From NCBI GenBank assembly GCA_944320235.1, contig CALUGQ010000025.1, positions 1 to 43,930 of the forward strand: DNA of 43,930 bases, given 5' to 3'. This document shows positions 8,128-16,671 of this stretch, one piece after another. Under the pieces are notes generated by a model. The model searched no databases. It was not told the DNA's origin and was given only the letters and a program-made list of their open reading frames with translations. Numbering within the stretch: the first letter of the stretch is position 1; each line of letters begins with the position of its first letter. The stretch comes from an uncultured Prevotella sp. (GTDB taxonomy: Bacteria; Bacteroidota; Bacteroidia; Bacteroidales; Bacteroidaceae). Made by a program: the position numbers and the translations under genes.

Positions 8128-9194
8128 AGATAGGAATATTAACGGTTCATAGAGCATATAATTATGGTTCAGTCTTGCAGTGTTATGCTTTACAAGAATA
8201 TCTTAAATCTTTAGGCCACGATGTTTGGGTAATTGATTACAGGCAACCATGGACTGAAGCCGTATATAAGGCCTTTAGTTTTTATTATATAAAAAAACAA
8301 ATTAAACACCCAAGAGTAATTTTTAATTATATTAAAGGATATAATCGTCGAAAAAAAACAACCAAACAAAGAAAACTAATTTTTTCGACTTTTATGAAAA
8401 GATTCCGTCTTTCAGAACCATGTTATTGGGCAAACGATATTCCACAAGATTTTGATCGATATATCATTGGTAGTGACCAATTATGGTCACATGCCTGTTT
8501 TGGTGGAGAAGATAGAGTTTATTTGGGATTCTTTTCACACAGAAAAAATAGTAAAGTTATTGGATATGCATTAAGTTCAAATACAAATTCTCTTATTATA
8601 TTTGGAAGAGACAGGTTAAGTCACATTATTGCTAATTTTGATTCGTTATCCGTACGAGAACCGTTCATTGCTGATTTTATTCAAGAAAAATTAGGAATAA
8701 CAGTTCCTGTGGTATTAGATCCTACTTTATTAACTGATGCTAACTTGTGGGATAACTTAATTAATGAAAAATGGAAATATAAAAATTATATAGCTATATA
8801 TCAAGCAAGAAATGTTGCCGGAAATCCTACGTATTTGAAAGATAAAGCACAAAATTTTGCCAATGAGTTAGAGTGTGATGTGATAGACTTGAGTTCAATG
8901 ACATATTCTGTTGAAGATTTTGTGTCAATAATAAAATATGCCAAATACGTTCTTACAACATCTTTTCATGCAACTGTGTTTTCTTTAATAATGAAAACGC
9001 CTTGCTATGCAATAAAACTTGATGATGGATTTGATGGGAGATATGTGGATTTGCTTCATGCAGTTGGACTTGATAAGGAAATAGCTGAAAGAAATTTTAT
9101 CCCAAAGCCACAAGAAATTAATTTTCTTATTGCAGCAAAAAATCTATTTACACTTAGAATGGACTCAATAAAATATTTAGAAAAATCTTTATAG
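8124..9194 (+). CDS. Polysaccharide pyruvyltransferase family protein, copy 1
   Basis: A 356-residue member of the polysaccharide pyruvyltransferase (CsaB/WcaK-like) family, which adds ketal pyruvate to sugars in characterised members. Family marks: MKIGILTVHRAYNYGSVLQ at the N-terminus, IIGSDQLWS near residue 115, VPVVLDPTLL near 195, and TSFHATVFSLIM near 280. It is translationally coupled to the FrhB-like gene upstream, and the same gene pair recurs at 13.3-15.5 kb. An 8-A run occurs near 8351 in this very AT-rich gene. Acceptor sugar unknown. Confidence 0.85.
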   Translation: MKIGILTVHRAYNYGSVLQCYALQEYLKSLGHDVWVIDYRQPWTEAVYKAFSFYYIKKQIKHPRVIFNYIKGYNRRKKTTKQRKLIFSTFMKRFRLSEPCYWANDIPQDFDRYIIGSDQLWSHACFGGEDRVYLGFFSHRKNSKVIGYALSSNTNSLIIFGRDRLSHIIANFDSLSVREPFIADFIQEKLGITVPVVLDPTLLTDANLWDNLINEKWKYKNYIAIYQARNVAGNPTYLKDKAQNFANELECDVIDLSSMTYSVEDFVSIIKYAKYVLTTSFHATVFSLIMKTPCYAIKLDDGFDGRYVDLLHAVGLDKEIAERNFIPKPQEINFLIAAKNLFTLRMDSIKYLEKSL

Positions 9195-9219
9195 TAAAAT
9201 TCGGAATACGGTTCAGAAT

Positions 9220-10440
9220 ATGGCGATGAACAATAGAATTAAAAATAATCGAAAATATTCATTATCTGTATTATTATGTTTGGTATTGATATGTGGCTCA
9301 ATAATCCATAATGGTGATTTTATAGTGCATTTAATAGCTGTAATTTTTGCATATAATATAAAGACAAAACATACTGATGCTATCAATTTCAAAACATTTA
9401 AAAGATTATCATTTATTTTCGTTCTATGCTTATTGCAAATAGTGTTGCTGTTCTTTTTAAATGATATTAGCTTCCAATATCTGTATAGAGGTATATCAAC
9501 TTCACTATACAGAATTTGCGAAATCTATTTATGTTATAAACTTATAAGAGGTTATGGCATAAAAGCATTGAATTATTTGTCTGATGCATTGATGGTTGCA
9601 TATTCGATAACTATAATTGTTGCAATTTCAAAATATGGAATATGGCCTGTCGTTAATTCATGCTTTGCATTATTTACATATGGTCTGAATCAAGTTAACA
9701 ACTTAGAGACTGATTCTATATTAGAAAGTGCCCATAGTACACTCTTAATTATGCCGCTAATTGCTATTTGTTACTTAATTGAATTACGGCAAAGATATTC
9801 AAAAGAAATCCTTTTTCGTTTGATTATGGCTATATTTATATCATTATTGGCATATAAAAGAATTGCCATAGGTGCAGCTGTCTTAACTTTTATGATTTAT
9901 TATTTTAATCATATATACAATAAAATATATATTTATATTTCAGGATTTTTCATTATAGCTGTGTTATTATGTTATATTGAATTTATAAAATCAGGGATGA
10001 TATATTTGTTTTCTGTTGAGCATGATATAGATTTAAATTATAGACAAATACTTTGGCCTGAATTTGAACAATTTTATAATCTATCTATAAATTTTATTGG
10101 ACAAGGATGGGGGTTCGTTTCTAAATATCTTCATTTACATAATGAACAATTATTTGGTAATAATATAGGAGGCTTGCACAATGACATATTGAAAATATAT
10201 ATTGAATTGGGATTCATTGGCTTTATTGTCTACTTTTCATTCTTCATCATATATATACCAATTTATTTATATAAAAAATTTGGTAAGAATGTTTCTTTAT
10301 ATTTTTATTTGTGCCAACTATATTTAGCGATAATATACTTTACAGATAATGCTACAATTTATCCGGCATGTCAATACATAGCTTACTTAGCACCATTTTG
10401 TATTGTAGCATATTGTAAGAATGTTAGTAAGATTAATTAA
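9220..10440 (+). CDS. Wzy-like polysaccharide polymerase
   Basis: A 406-residue protein with about ten or more hydrophobic segments and little sequence conservation, as usual for Wzy. A longer periplasmic loop carries the Wzy/O-antigen-ligase-like pattern GLHNDILKIYIELGFIG near residues 316-332. It would polymerise undecaprenyl-linked repeat units in the periplasm. GC content is the lowest of the window. The start could be ATG 9220 or ATG 9226. Its stop overlaps the next start by one base (TAATG). The assignment rests on topology, the HND loop motif and locus context. Confidence 0.8.
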   Translation: MAMNNRIKNNRKYSLSVLLCLVLICGSIIHNGDFIVHLIAVIFAYNIKTKHTDAINFKTFKRLSFIFVLCLLQIVLLFFLNDISFQYLYRGISTSLYRICEIYLCYKLIRGYGIKALNYLSDALMVAYSITIIVAISKYGIWPVVNSCFALFTYGLNQVNNLETDSILESAHSTLLIMPLIAICYLIELRQRYSKEILFRLIMAIFISLLAYKRIAIGAAVLTFMIYYFNHIYNKIYIYISGFFIIAVLLCYIEFIKSGMIYLFSVEHDIDLNYRQILWPEFEQFYNLSINFIGQGWGFVSKYLHLHNEQLFGNNIGGLHNDILKIYIELGFIGFIVYFSFFIIYIPIYLYKKFGKNVSLYFYLCQLYLAIIYFTDNATIYPACQYIAYLAPFCIVAYCKNVSKIN

Positions 10441-11378
10441 TGGAAAGAATTAAAATAAGCATCCTTGTTCCGATTTATGGGACGAGAGAATACATTGCGC
10501 GTTGTGCCCATTCTTTGTTTAGACAAAGTTATGAAAATATAGAGTATATATTTGTGAATGATTGCACAAAAGACGATTCCGTTGAGATTCTTAAACAAAT
10601 TATTTCGAAATATCCCAATCGCAAAGACCAAATTAAAATAATAAATCACGTGCAAAATGGAGGTTTGGCCAAAGCAAGATTGACAGGCATTGAGAATGCC
10701 ACAGGAGATTATATTTGGTGTGTTGACAGTGATGACTATGTTGACATACAAGCTTTATCTATTCTTGAAAAATACATCAGTCAAGGTTACGACATGATAT
10801 TTTTTAATTATATAATTTGTTCAAATAAAGGAAAAAATACCGTACAAAGAGATAAGATAACAGTAAAGTCATTATTATCTATGCTTACTCCATTTACAAT
10901 ATGGAGTGCTATCATAAAAAGTTCATTAATAACTTCAAATAAAATATTACCAATTGAGCATGTCGATTTTTCAGAAGACTATGTAATGATGTCACGACTT
11001 ATTGTTTCTTGCAGGAACTATATAAATGCTCATGAATCTCTATATTATTATAATGTGATGAACTTGAATTCATATATGCACAATATAGATAAAAATAAAA
11101 TTATTCAATCATGCATAGGTGCCATAAAAATCCATGATTATTTGTGCAATAAGAAAAAGGGACTTTCTGCATTCTATTATTATATATCTTTAAGATATAT
11201 TCAATTATATAGAATTGAAAAAAGCAATCCAATACTGTCAGAGTTAAGTGACAGGATGTATTCAATAAACCATATTATGACTCATATATTGATGAAGAAC
11301 AAAGAATACAAAACTTATGACTTATGTCTAAAAGCATATCGATATATTATTTGTAGAATGTTAGACGTAAAACATTAA
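10440..11378 (+). CDS. Family 2 glycosyltransferase, first
   Basis: A 312-residue GT-A fold enzyme. The N-terminus shows the GT2 nucleotide-binding start (KISILVPIYGTREYIARC) and the FVNDCTKDDS loop. The metal-binding DxD region is CVDSDDYVD near residues 99-107. It would add one sugar from an NDP-sugar to the lipid-linked repeat unit at the cytoplasmic membrane face. It is one base out from the upstream Wzy gene (TAATG) and lies at the end of the AT-rich cassette. A 263-bp gap with a transposase-like remnant follows. Donor and acceptor cannot be read from sequence. Confidence 0.85.
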   Translation: MERIKISILVPIYGTREYIARCAHSLFRQSYENIEYIFVNDCTKDDSVEILKQIISKYPNRKDQIKIINHVQNGGLAKARLTGIENATGDYIWCVDSDDYVDIQALSILEKYISQGYDMIFFNYIICSNKGKNTVQRDKITVKSLLSMLTPFTIWSAIIKSSLITSNKILPIEHVDFSEDYVMMSRLIVSCRNYINAHESLYYYNVMNLNSYMHNIDKNKIIQSCIGAIKIHDYLCNKKKGLSAFYYYISLRYIQLYRIEKSNPILSELSDRMYSINHIMTHILMKNKEYKTYDLCLKAYRYIICRMLDVKH

Positions 11379-11399
11379 ATATTAATTTATTACTTAGAA

Positions 11400-11600
11400 A
11401 TTATTTTGAATTTATACTACTGTTTGTCTTTTGTGCGTGATCTACATAGGACAGGTAGCATTCAGCAATCTATGAATAAATTCTTATTGTGCTCGTTAGT
11501 ACTGTCTTCTTTAGACAATTATTCAGACCTGTTAAGTTTCTGTCATTCGTCAGAAATTCCACTACAATTCTCATCCTTGAAGCTAGACCAATAAGAGAAT
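11400..11600 (-). pseudogene. Possible IS4-type transposase remnant
   Basis: On the minus strand this gap reads RIVVEFLTNDRNLTGL and, after a gap, TIRIYS-stop-IAECYLSYV. These resemble the FVFLTN and VRIQIYxAIxxYCL segments near the C-terminus of IS4-family transposases. The segment normally between them (the KNRWQVELFFKW region) is missing and a stop interrupts the frame. If correct, this is a heavily deleted insertion sequence at the edge of the AT-rich cassette. The similarity is from memory of the family and is weak. No complete plus-strand gene is evident. Confidence 0.3.
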
Positions 11601-11641
11601 TTATCACTCTATAAACTTAAAACAATTTCTCGTTTTATATT

Positions 11642-12196
11642 ATGATAGAAAACAAAAAAGACTTGAAAGAGACTTTACGGATTGAACGTGCAAAATACGT
11701 TCCAGCAAAAGTTTACGACCGAATTGTCAGCTTTCTCTGCTATAACAAAGAAGTACCGATTTGGAAATACCAGAAACTTCTAAGAAAGACAGAATACCAT
11801 TACAATAATAAACGGAGGTCTTTATGGCACAGCCTCAATTATCTTTTTTATCGCAGGCGGAAGAACAGACTCGGTTCTAAACTTGGCATTGAAATATGGG
11901 AAAACTCGTTTGCTGAGGGTCTGCAGATTCATCATTCGGGCAACATTGTCGTCAACGGAATGGCGCGCATCGGCAAGAACTGCCAGCTTCACGGCAGTAA
12001 TTGCATTGGAAATGATGGTAAAAGCCTCGACGCACCTGTTATCGGAGATAACGTTGAAATCGGTGTCGGAGCTAAAATAATAGGAGGAATCCGCATTGCC
12101 GACAATATAATAATAGGGGGGGGTGCTGTCGTTGTGTCGTCTTTTCTGGAGAGCGGTATAACCATTGGTGGCATACCTGCCCACAAATTAAAGTAA
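11642..12196 (+). CDS. Hexapeptide-repeat acetyltransferase (serine acetyltransferase-like)
   Basis: A 184-residue left-handed beta-helix O-acetyltransferase. The C-terminal half has the hexapeptide repeats typical of CysE-like enzymes (VIGDNVEIGVGAKIIGG, IADNIIIGGGAVVV). Likely active-site histidines lie in IHHSGN and QLHGSNCIGND. The N-terminal 70 residues form a basic helical extension. It probably acetylates a sugar of the repeat unit or its precursor. Composition changes within the gene: AT-rich up to about 11880, richer in GC after. An 8-G run at 12116-12123 lies in the codons for IGGGA, so slippage there would truncate the last hexapeptide turns. It is 3 bp from the next gene. Confidence 0.85.
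   Translation: MIENKKDLKETLRIERAKYVPAKVYDRIVSFLCYNKEVPIWKYQKLLRKTEYHYNNKRRSLWHSLNYLFYRRRKNRLGSKLGIEIWENSFAEGLQIHHSGNIVVNGMARIGKNCQLHGSNCIGNDGKSLDAPVIGDNVEIGVGAKIIGGIRIADNIIIGGGAVVVSSFLESGITIGGIPAHKLK
12116..12123 (+). repeat. 8-G homopolymer tract in the acetyltransferase gene
   Basis: Eight consecutive G residues in frame (ATA GGG GGG GGT). Tracts of this length are known slippage sites in many phase-variable surface genes. Here the frame is ON. Confidence 0.7.
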
Positions 12197-12199
12197 GTC

Positions 12200-13234
12200 A
12201 TGCCTAAAGTAAGTATTATCGTTCCGATTTATAACGTCGAAAAATATCTTGACCACTGTATGCAGTCGCTGCTTAGACAGACGCTGAAGGACATAGAGAT
12301 AATAATGGTGAATGACGGCTCGCCCGACAACTGCCCGAGATTGTGCGACGAATACGCGAAGAAAGACCCTAGGGTAAAGGTTGTGCATAAGAAGAACGGC
12401 GGCCTTGGCGATGCCCGCAATGCAGGACTTGATGTGGCGACAGGTGAATATGTAGCGTTTGTCGATTCTGACGATTATACATCAGTAGAAACATACGAGA
12501 GTCTTTACGCTATGGCGAAAAACCGCGACGCAGATGTCGTACTCGGCGGATTCTATGCGCACAAGGCTGATGGCTCGGTTTTATCGCAGTCAATTCTTGA
12601 TGAGGAGTTTACCCGCGACAACATAACCGATTTAATGGGTGAGATGATTTACAGCACACGCCCGATAGAAAAGAAGCCATGGGCATCAATGTGGCTTGGC
12701 ATTTACAGACGTGAACTGTTGGAAAAATACCATTGCCGTTTTAAAAGTGAGCGTGAGTATTTGTCTGAAGATATTTTGTTCAACGCCACGCTCATTCCGC
12801 TATGTCAGAAGGTTGTTTACGTCCCTAAGGCGTTTTACCATTATTGTTATAACGGAACGTCACTCACGCACAATTTCAACCCGAAAAAGGTTGATGCAAA
12901 TTTCAAACTTTATGAGGCGATGAGGGAGCTGTGGCGCGAGTATGGCGTGCTTGACAAACTGAAAGACAAACTGATGCTTTTCTTGATTAAGAACACTCGT
13001 GGCACAATATTAAAAGGCATTATTTTTTCGGATTTGCCGTTCAACGAGAAAAGAGCATTATGCAAGAAAGTGTACAGCTACGGTGAGTGGAAAAACATCC
13101 GCAGTACCGTTTCAGGTAAGAATATACCTGCAATAGACAAGTTTGCTCTGTTTGTCATTAGTCATAAGCTGTTTTTGGTAAACATCGCTATTTACAATTT
13201 ATATTACCATATTTACCCGAATAAATTGTCATGA
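12200..13234 (+). CDS. Family 2 glycosyltransferase, second
   Basis: A 344-residue GT2 enzyme with a strongly canonical N-terminus: VSIIVPIYNVEKYLDHCMQS, IIMVNDGSPDNC near residue 34, GGLGDARNAGLD near 69-80 and the DxD box FVDSDDYTS near 89-97. The basic, aromatic C-terminus may sit against the membrane. It starts 3 bp after the acetyltransferase, so the two are coupled. GC content is intermediate, higher than in the AT-rich cassette. Sugar specificity is unknown. Confidence 0.9.
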   Translation: MPKVSIIVPIYNVEKYLDHCMQSLLRQTLKDIEIIMVNDGSPDNCPRLCDEYAKKDPRVKVVHKKNGGLGDARNAGLDVATGEYVAFVDSDDYTSVETYESLYAMAKNRDADVVLGGFYAHKADGSVLSQSILDEEFTRDNITDLMGEMIYSTRPIEKKPWASMWLGIYRRELLEKYHCRFKSEREYLSEDILFNATLIPLCQKVVYVPKAFYHYCYNGTSLTHNFNPKKVDANFKLYEAMRELWREYGVLDKLKDKLMLFLIKNTRGTILKGIIFSDLPFNEKRALCKKVYSYGEWKNIRSTVSGKNIPAIDKFALFVISHKLFLVNIAIYNLYYHIYPNKLS

Positions 13235-13270
13235 GCTTCCGCTCTGACAAACCCTTTTTTTCTTTCTTCA

Positions 13271-14434
13271 ATGAACGAAATATGTCCTTCGGCACAATGC
13301 ACGGGGTGTGCTGCGTGCGCCCAGCAGTGTGCCCATGGTGCGATAACGATGCGCATGGCCGCAAACGGCTTTTTATATCCTAAGATAGATAAAGATGCCT
13401 GCACTGACTGCGGGCTGTGCAAGAAAACATGTCCCGTTAATGATAAGCCGCTGTGCGGCAGTCCTCTCAACGTGTATCTCTGCTGGAACAAGAATGATCG
13501 GGTCAGGCTGCGGTCGTCTTCGGGCGGACTGTTTTCAGTTATTGCCTCGTGGATTATCAGCAAGGGAGGCATCGTATGCGGCGCGGCGTATGACGGCGAC
13601 ATGAATGTAGTACATCAGGTTGTTGACCGTGAAGACGGATTGGGCAGGCTGCGCGGCAGCAAATACGTGCAAAGCGCTACCGGCGACTGTTATAAGCGGA
13701 TAAAAGACGCGCTGCGGACAGGTCGCCAGGCTTATTTTGTCGGCACGCCGTGTCAGGTGGCCGGATTGAGGAAATACCTGCACCGTGATTATGACAATCT
13801 TCTTACTTCTGACCTTATCTGCCACGGTGTGCCTTCCAACGATTTGTTTGTACGGCAAATCCGGCAGTTGGAGAGGAAGCATGGCTATAAAATCAAGGAC
13901 TTCCTTTTCAGGTCAAAACAACGTTTCGGACAAGGATGTGATTTACAGGTAGTTACGGCGGACGGCAAGAGCCGTTTCTATAATGCAGAACTGATGCCTT
14001 ACTTCTATGGCTTTTGGAACAACATCACCTTGCGCCCGAGCTGCTATGTGTGCCGTTTTGCCAACACGCAGCGTGCCAGCGACATCACTCTCGGCGACTA
14101 TTGGCTGGCCAAGAAAGAGTTTCCCGGCGTGAAAATGTCGAAGGGCCTTTCGCTCGCACTTGTAAATACGGGAAAGGGACAGAAGGTTTGGAATGAGATA
14201 AAGAGCGACATTGAATGGCGCGAGAGCACCCTGCAGCAGGCTGAGCGCGGGCAAGGCCAGCTGAAGGCGCCTGTAGGACGGCCAAAGGCTAACACTGACT
14301 ATCTTGCTTCTTACAGTCAGCTTGACTTCACTCAGTGTTGCCGCCGTTACCTCACGCCATCACTGAAATACACGCTGAAATGCCACATCAAGAATGCGGT
14401 GAAGTTACTAATCGGATTTAAATATTGGAAATGA
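13271..14434 (+). CDS. Ferredoxin/FrhB-like (F420 hydrogenase beta family) protein, copy 2
   Basis: A 387-residue paralogue of the protein at 6943-8127. It has the same two [4Fe-4S] motifs at identical positions (C10-C13-C16-C20 and C44-C47-C50-C54) and the FrhB N- and C-terminal domains (SSSGGLFSVIASW, FVGTPCQVAGLRKY, SDITLGDYW). It overlaps the following pyruvyltransferase-like gene by 4 bp, as the first pair does. It is much richer in GC than copy 1 and the proteins are clearly divergent, so the two pairs are not a recent duplication. The reaction in polysaccharide synthesis is not known. Confidence 0.85.
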   Translation: MNEICPSAQCTGCAACAQQCAHGAITMRMAANGFLYPKIDKDACTDCGLCKKTCPVNDKPLCGSPLNVYLCWNKNDRVRLRSSSGGLFSVIASWIISKGGIVCGAAYDGDMNVVHQVVDREDGLGRLRGSKYVQSATGDCYKRIKDALRTGRQAYFVGTPCQVAGLRKYLHRDYDNLLTSDLICHGVPSNDLFVRQIRQLERKHGYKIKDFLFRSKQRFGQGCDLQVVTADGKSRFYNAELMPYFYGFWNNITLRPSCYVCRFANTQRASDITLGDYWLAKKEFPGVKMSKGLSLALVNTGKGQKVWNEIKSDIEWRESTLQQAERGQGQLKAPVGRPKANTDYLASYSQLDFTQCCRRYLTPSLKYTLKCHIKNAVKLLIGFKYWK

Positions 14435-15549
14435 AGAACTTGATTTTTTACAAAACTACTGCCGACTTTGACAATACAGGCGAGGTGCTTATATACAAAT
14501 CACTGCTGCAGTTCCTCAGACAATACGGCGATGTGATTATAAACGACGGTGCGTCAATACAGCCGTTGTTTCTCAACCGCATAGGCGTGACCGACAAAGA
14601 GCGGATAAGCAACGCCACTCGTCTGCCATTCATTGTCTTTATGCTGCTTTCAGGCATAAAGAGCATGCTGTTACGCCGGCGTGTCTATTTTGTAACCGGC
14701 GTGGGCGAACATTCAGTTAAAGGCACGAAAGGCGCGGTCAAGAATGTCATAGCATTCTGTTTTACGGCCTTGTTGAGGCTGTGCGGAATCAAGGTTGTCA
14801 GGATAGGCATGAGCATCAGGTTCGGCGGAAAGGTGGAACAGATTTCGGAAAGGCTTTTGTCTGTGGCGTTCAACCATTATTACGTGCGCGACAGCATTTC
14901 CCTTAATTATTGTCGCGAAGCGAGAATTGGCAGATGCCGCCTTGCGCCGGACTTGTCATGGGGTTACAGAATCCCCCCCAATGTAAAAAATCCTTTAATA
15001 GAAAGAAAGACACTGGTTTTCAGCTTCCGTGACTTCTGCGAGTCGGATATGGACAATGCCGCATACAAGAAGAAACTCACAGCAAGGCTTACGGCCATAG
15101 TTTCGGTGCTCGCCCGTAAATATCTGATTTTGTTTACGCATCAGTGCAACGAAGATTTTGCATATATGAAATATCTGTACGGCTTGTTGCCGGTGAAAGA
15201 CAATGTCACGTTGGTTGACGAACTTGTGACATTGGATAATGGCAATGAGTATTACGGCCGGGCTGCCATGACGTTTTCAAACCGTCTGCACGTAATGCTG
15301 CTTGCCTATAAGTTCGGTTCTCCGACAGTCTGCATAACAGACGTGAAGCACCATCGCAAAATTGCAGGCATCTTCCACGACAACTCTTTAGATAACGTGC
15401 TGGTTGACATCAACCAGAATGACAATCAGATACAGAATGTAATCAACGGTCTGTTGGATAAAAAAGAATTATTGGAAAGCAGAATCCGCGAGCGTGAAAG
15501 CAACAACTACAAAGAACTGTCAGGCATTTTCGCGAAAATATTTGCATAG
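14431..15549 (+). CDS. Polysaccharide pyruvyltransferase family protein, copy 2
   Basis: A 372-residue member of the pyruvyltransferase-like family: MKNLIFYKTTADFDNTGEVLIYKSLLQ (given in two parts here: MKNLIFYKTTADFDN and TGEVLIYKSLL) at the start, FVTGVGEHSV near 93, and SNRLHVMLLAYKFGSPT near 290, which is the usual SxRLH box. Start is ATG 14431, overlapping the upstream stop as ATGA; a TTG two codons earlier is less likely. A run of seven C residues at 14973-14979 lies in frame (ATC CCC CCC AAT), one base shorter than the tracts in the acyltransferase genes. Substrate unknown. Confidence 0.8.
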   Translation: MKNLIFYKTTADFDNTGEVLIYKSLLQFLRQYGDVIINDGASIQPLFLNRIGVTDKERISNATRLPFIVFMLLSGIKSMLLRRRVYFVTGVGEHSVKGTKGAVKNVIAFCFTALLRLCGIKVVRIGMSIRFGGKVEQISERLLSVAFNHYYVRDSISLNYCREARIGRCRLAPDLSWGYRIPPNVKNPLIERKTLVFSFRDFCESDMDNAAYKKKLTARLTAIVSVLARKYLILFTHQCNEDFAYMKYLYGLLPVKDNVTLVDELVTLDNGNEYYGRAAMTFSNRLHVMLLAYKFGSPTVCITDVKHHRKIAGIFHDNSLDNVLVDINQNDNQIQNVINGLLDKKELLESRIRERESNNYKELSGIFAKIFA

Positions 15550-15554
15550 AGAAA

Positions 15555-16658
15555 ATGAAAATCTTAATTATCAACGGTATCCTGTACACCTCCGAGACAG
15601 ACGCCATACCTCATGTGAAAACAATAAAGGATACCATGATTTACGGCATGTGCTTGGGATTTCAGCTTTTGGGGCATAGCGTCACCTTGGCTGCGTTAGA
15701 AGATTATAGGCCTACGGAAAAAGAACAATATGACTTCGAGGTAATCTTTTTCAAGTCTGACTATAAGAAGGTGTGCAAGCCTTCCGTATTGCCTTATTCT
15801 TCTGAAATGAAACGGTTTCTGAAGAAACATAACAGTGATTTTGATATTGTAATATCGAGCGAGGTGTTTCAGTTTCAGTCGTTGTATGCAGCGCGAATAT
15901 GTCCGCAGAAAACAATAATATGGCAGGAGCTGACCGCGCACCAAAGCAAGTTCCATAAAATACCATCAAAGTTGTGGTATAATGTTGTAGCACGACTGTT
16001 TATGCGTAATGTTAGATGTGTGGTTCCCCGCTCAAGAAAAGCGTATGATTTTGTCAGACAATTTATGCCGCATGTTACAGCCACAATAATTGACCACGGC
16101 ATAAACATTGACAAGTTTAAATATTCATCCGAAAAGAAGCGTCAGATAATCAGTTCGTCACAATTAATTTACCGTAAGAATGTTGACGGTATAATCCGCA
16201 AGTTTGCCAAATTCCACAAAATAAAAGGCTATGAGGACATACGCTTGATTATAGCTGGGCGTGGTGAGGAGGAAAACAATCTGAAAGCATTAACGGCTGA
16301 ACTTGGCTTGCAGGATTATGTTGACTTTGTCGGCTTTCTGCCGCAGGCAAAACTTAACGAGTGTATCCGCAACTCGTATGCTTTTCTTGTCAATACGAGG
16401 AAAGACCTTAACATGGTCTCAATACCGGAAGCAATAGTTTCAGGCACTCCGATATTAACCAATTTGCAGCCGGCATCAGCTGATTATATTACTGCAAATT
16501 CGTTAGGCATAGCTAAGGACAATTGGGATGAAAGAGATATGAAAGCAATCATTGATGATAATATGCGTTTTGTGAAGAATTGTGTCGCCTATCGTGAAAA
16601 ACTAACGAATGTATTTTCTGCAAAATTGTTTATTGATGAATTTCAAAATAAAAAGTAA
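15555..16658 (+). CDS. Family 4 glycosyltransferase, first
   Basis: A 367-residue GT-B fold enzyme. The N-terminal Rossmann half begins MKILIINGILYTSETDA. The C-terminal GT4 domain has HGINIDKFKY, SSSQLIYRKNVDGIIRKF, LIIAGRGEEENNLK, VDFVGFLPQAKLNE and the E-x7-E region MVSIPEAIVSGTPILTN. It should be a retaining sugar transferase acting on the growing repeat unit at the inner membrane. It starts 5 bp after the previous stop and 13 bp before the next gene, so it lies within one operon. Specificity unknown. Confidence 0.88.
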   Translation: MKILIINGILYTSETDAIPHVKTIKDTMIYGMCLGFQLLGHSVTLAALEDYRPTEKEQYDFEVIFFKSDYKKVCKPSVLPYSSEMKRFLKKHNSDFDIVISSEVFQFQSLYAARICPQKTIIWQELTAHQSKFHKIPSKLWYNVVARLFMRNVRCVVPRSRKAYDFVRQFMPHVTATIIDHGINIDKFKYSSEKKRQIISSSQLIYRKNVDGIIRKFAKFHKIKGYEDIRLIIAGRGEEENNLKALTAELGLQDYVDFVGFLPQAKLNECIRNSYAFLVNTRKDLNMVSIPEAIVSGTPILTNLQPASADYITANSLGIAKDNWDERDMKAIIDDNMRFVKNCVAYREKLTNVFSAKLFIDEFQNKK

Positions 16659-16671
16659 TTAAGTGTAAACA

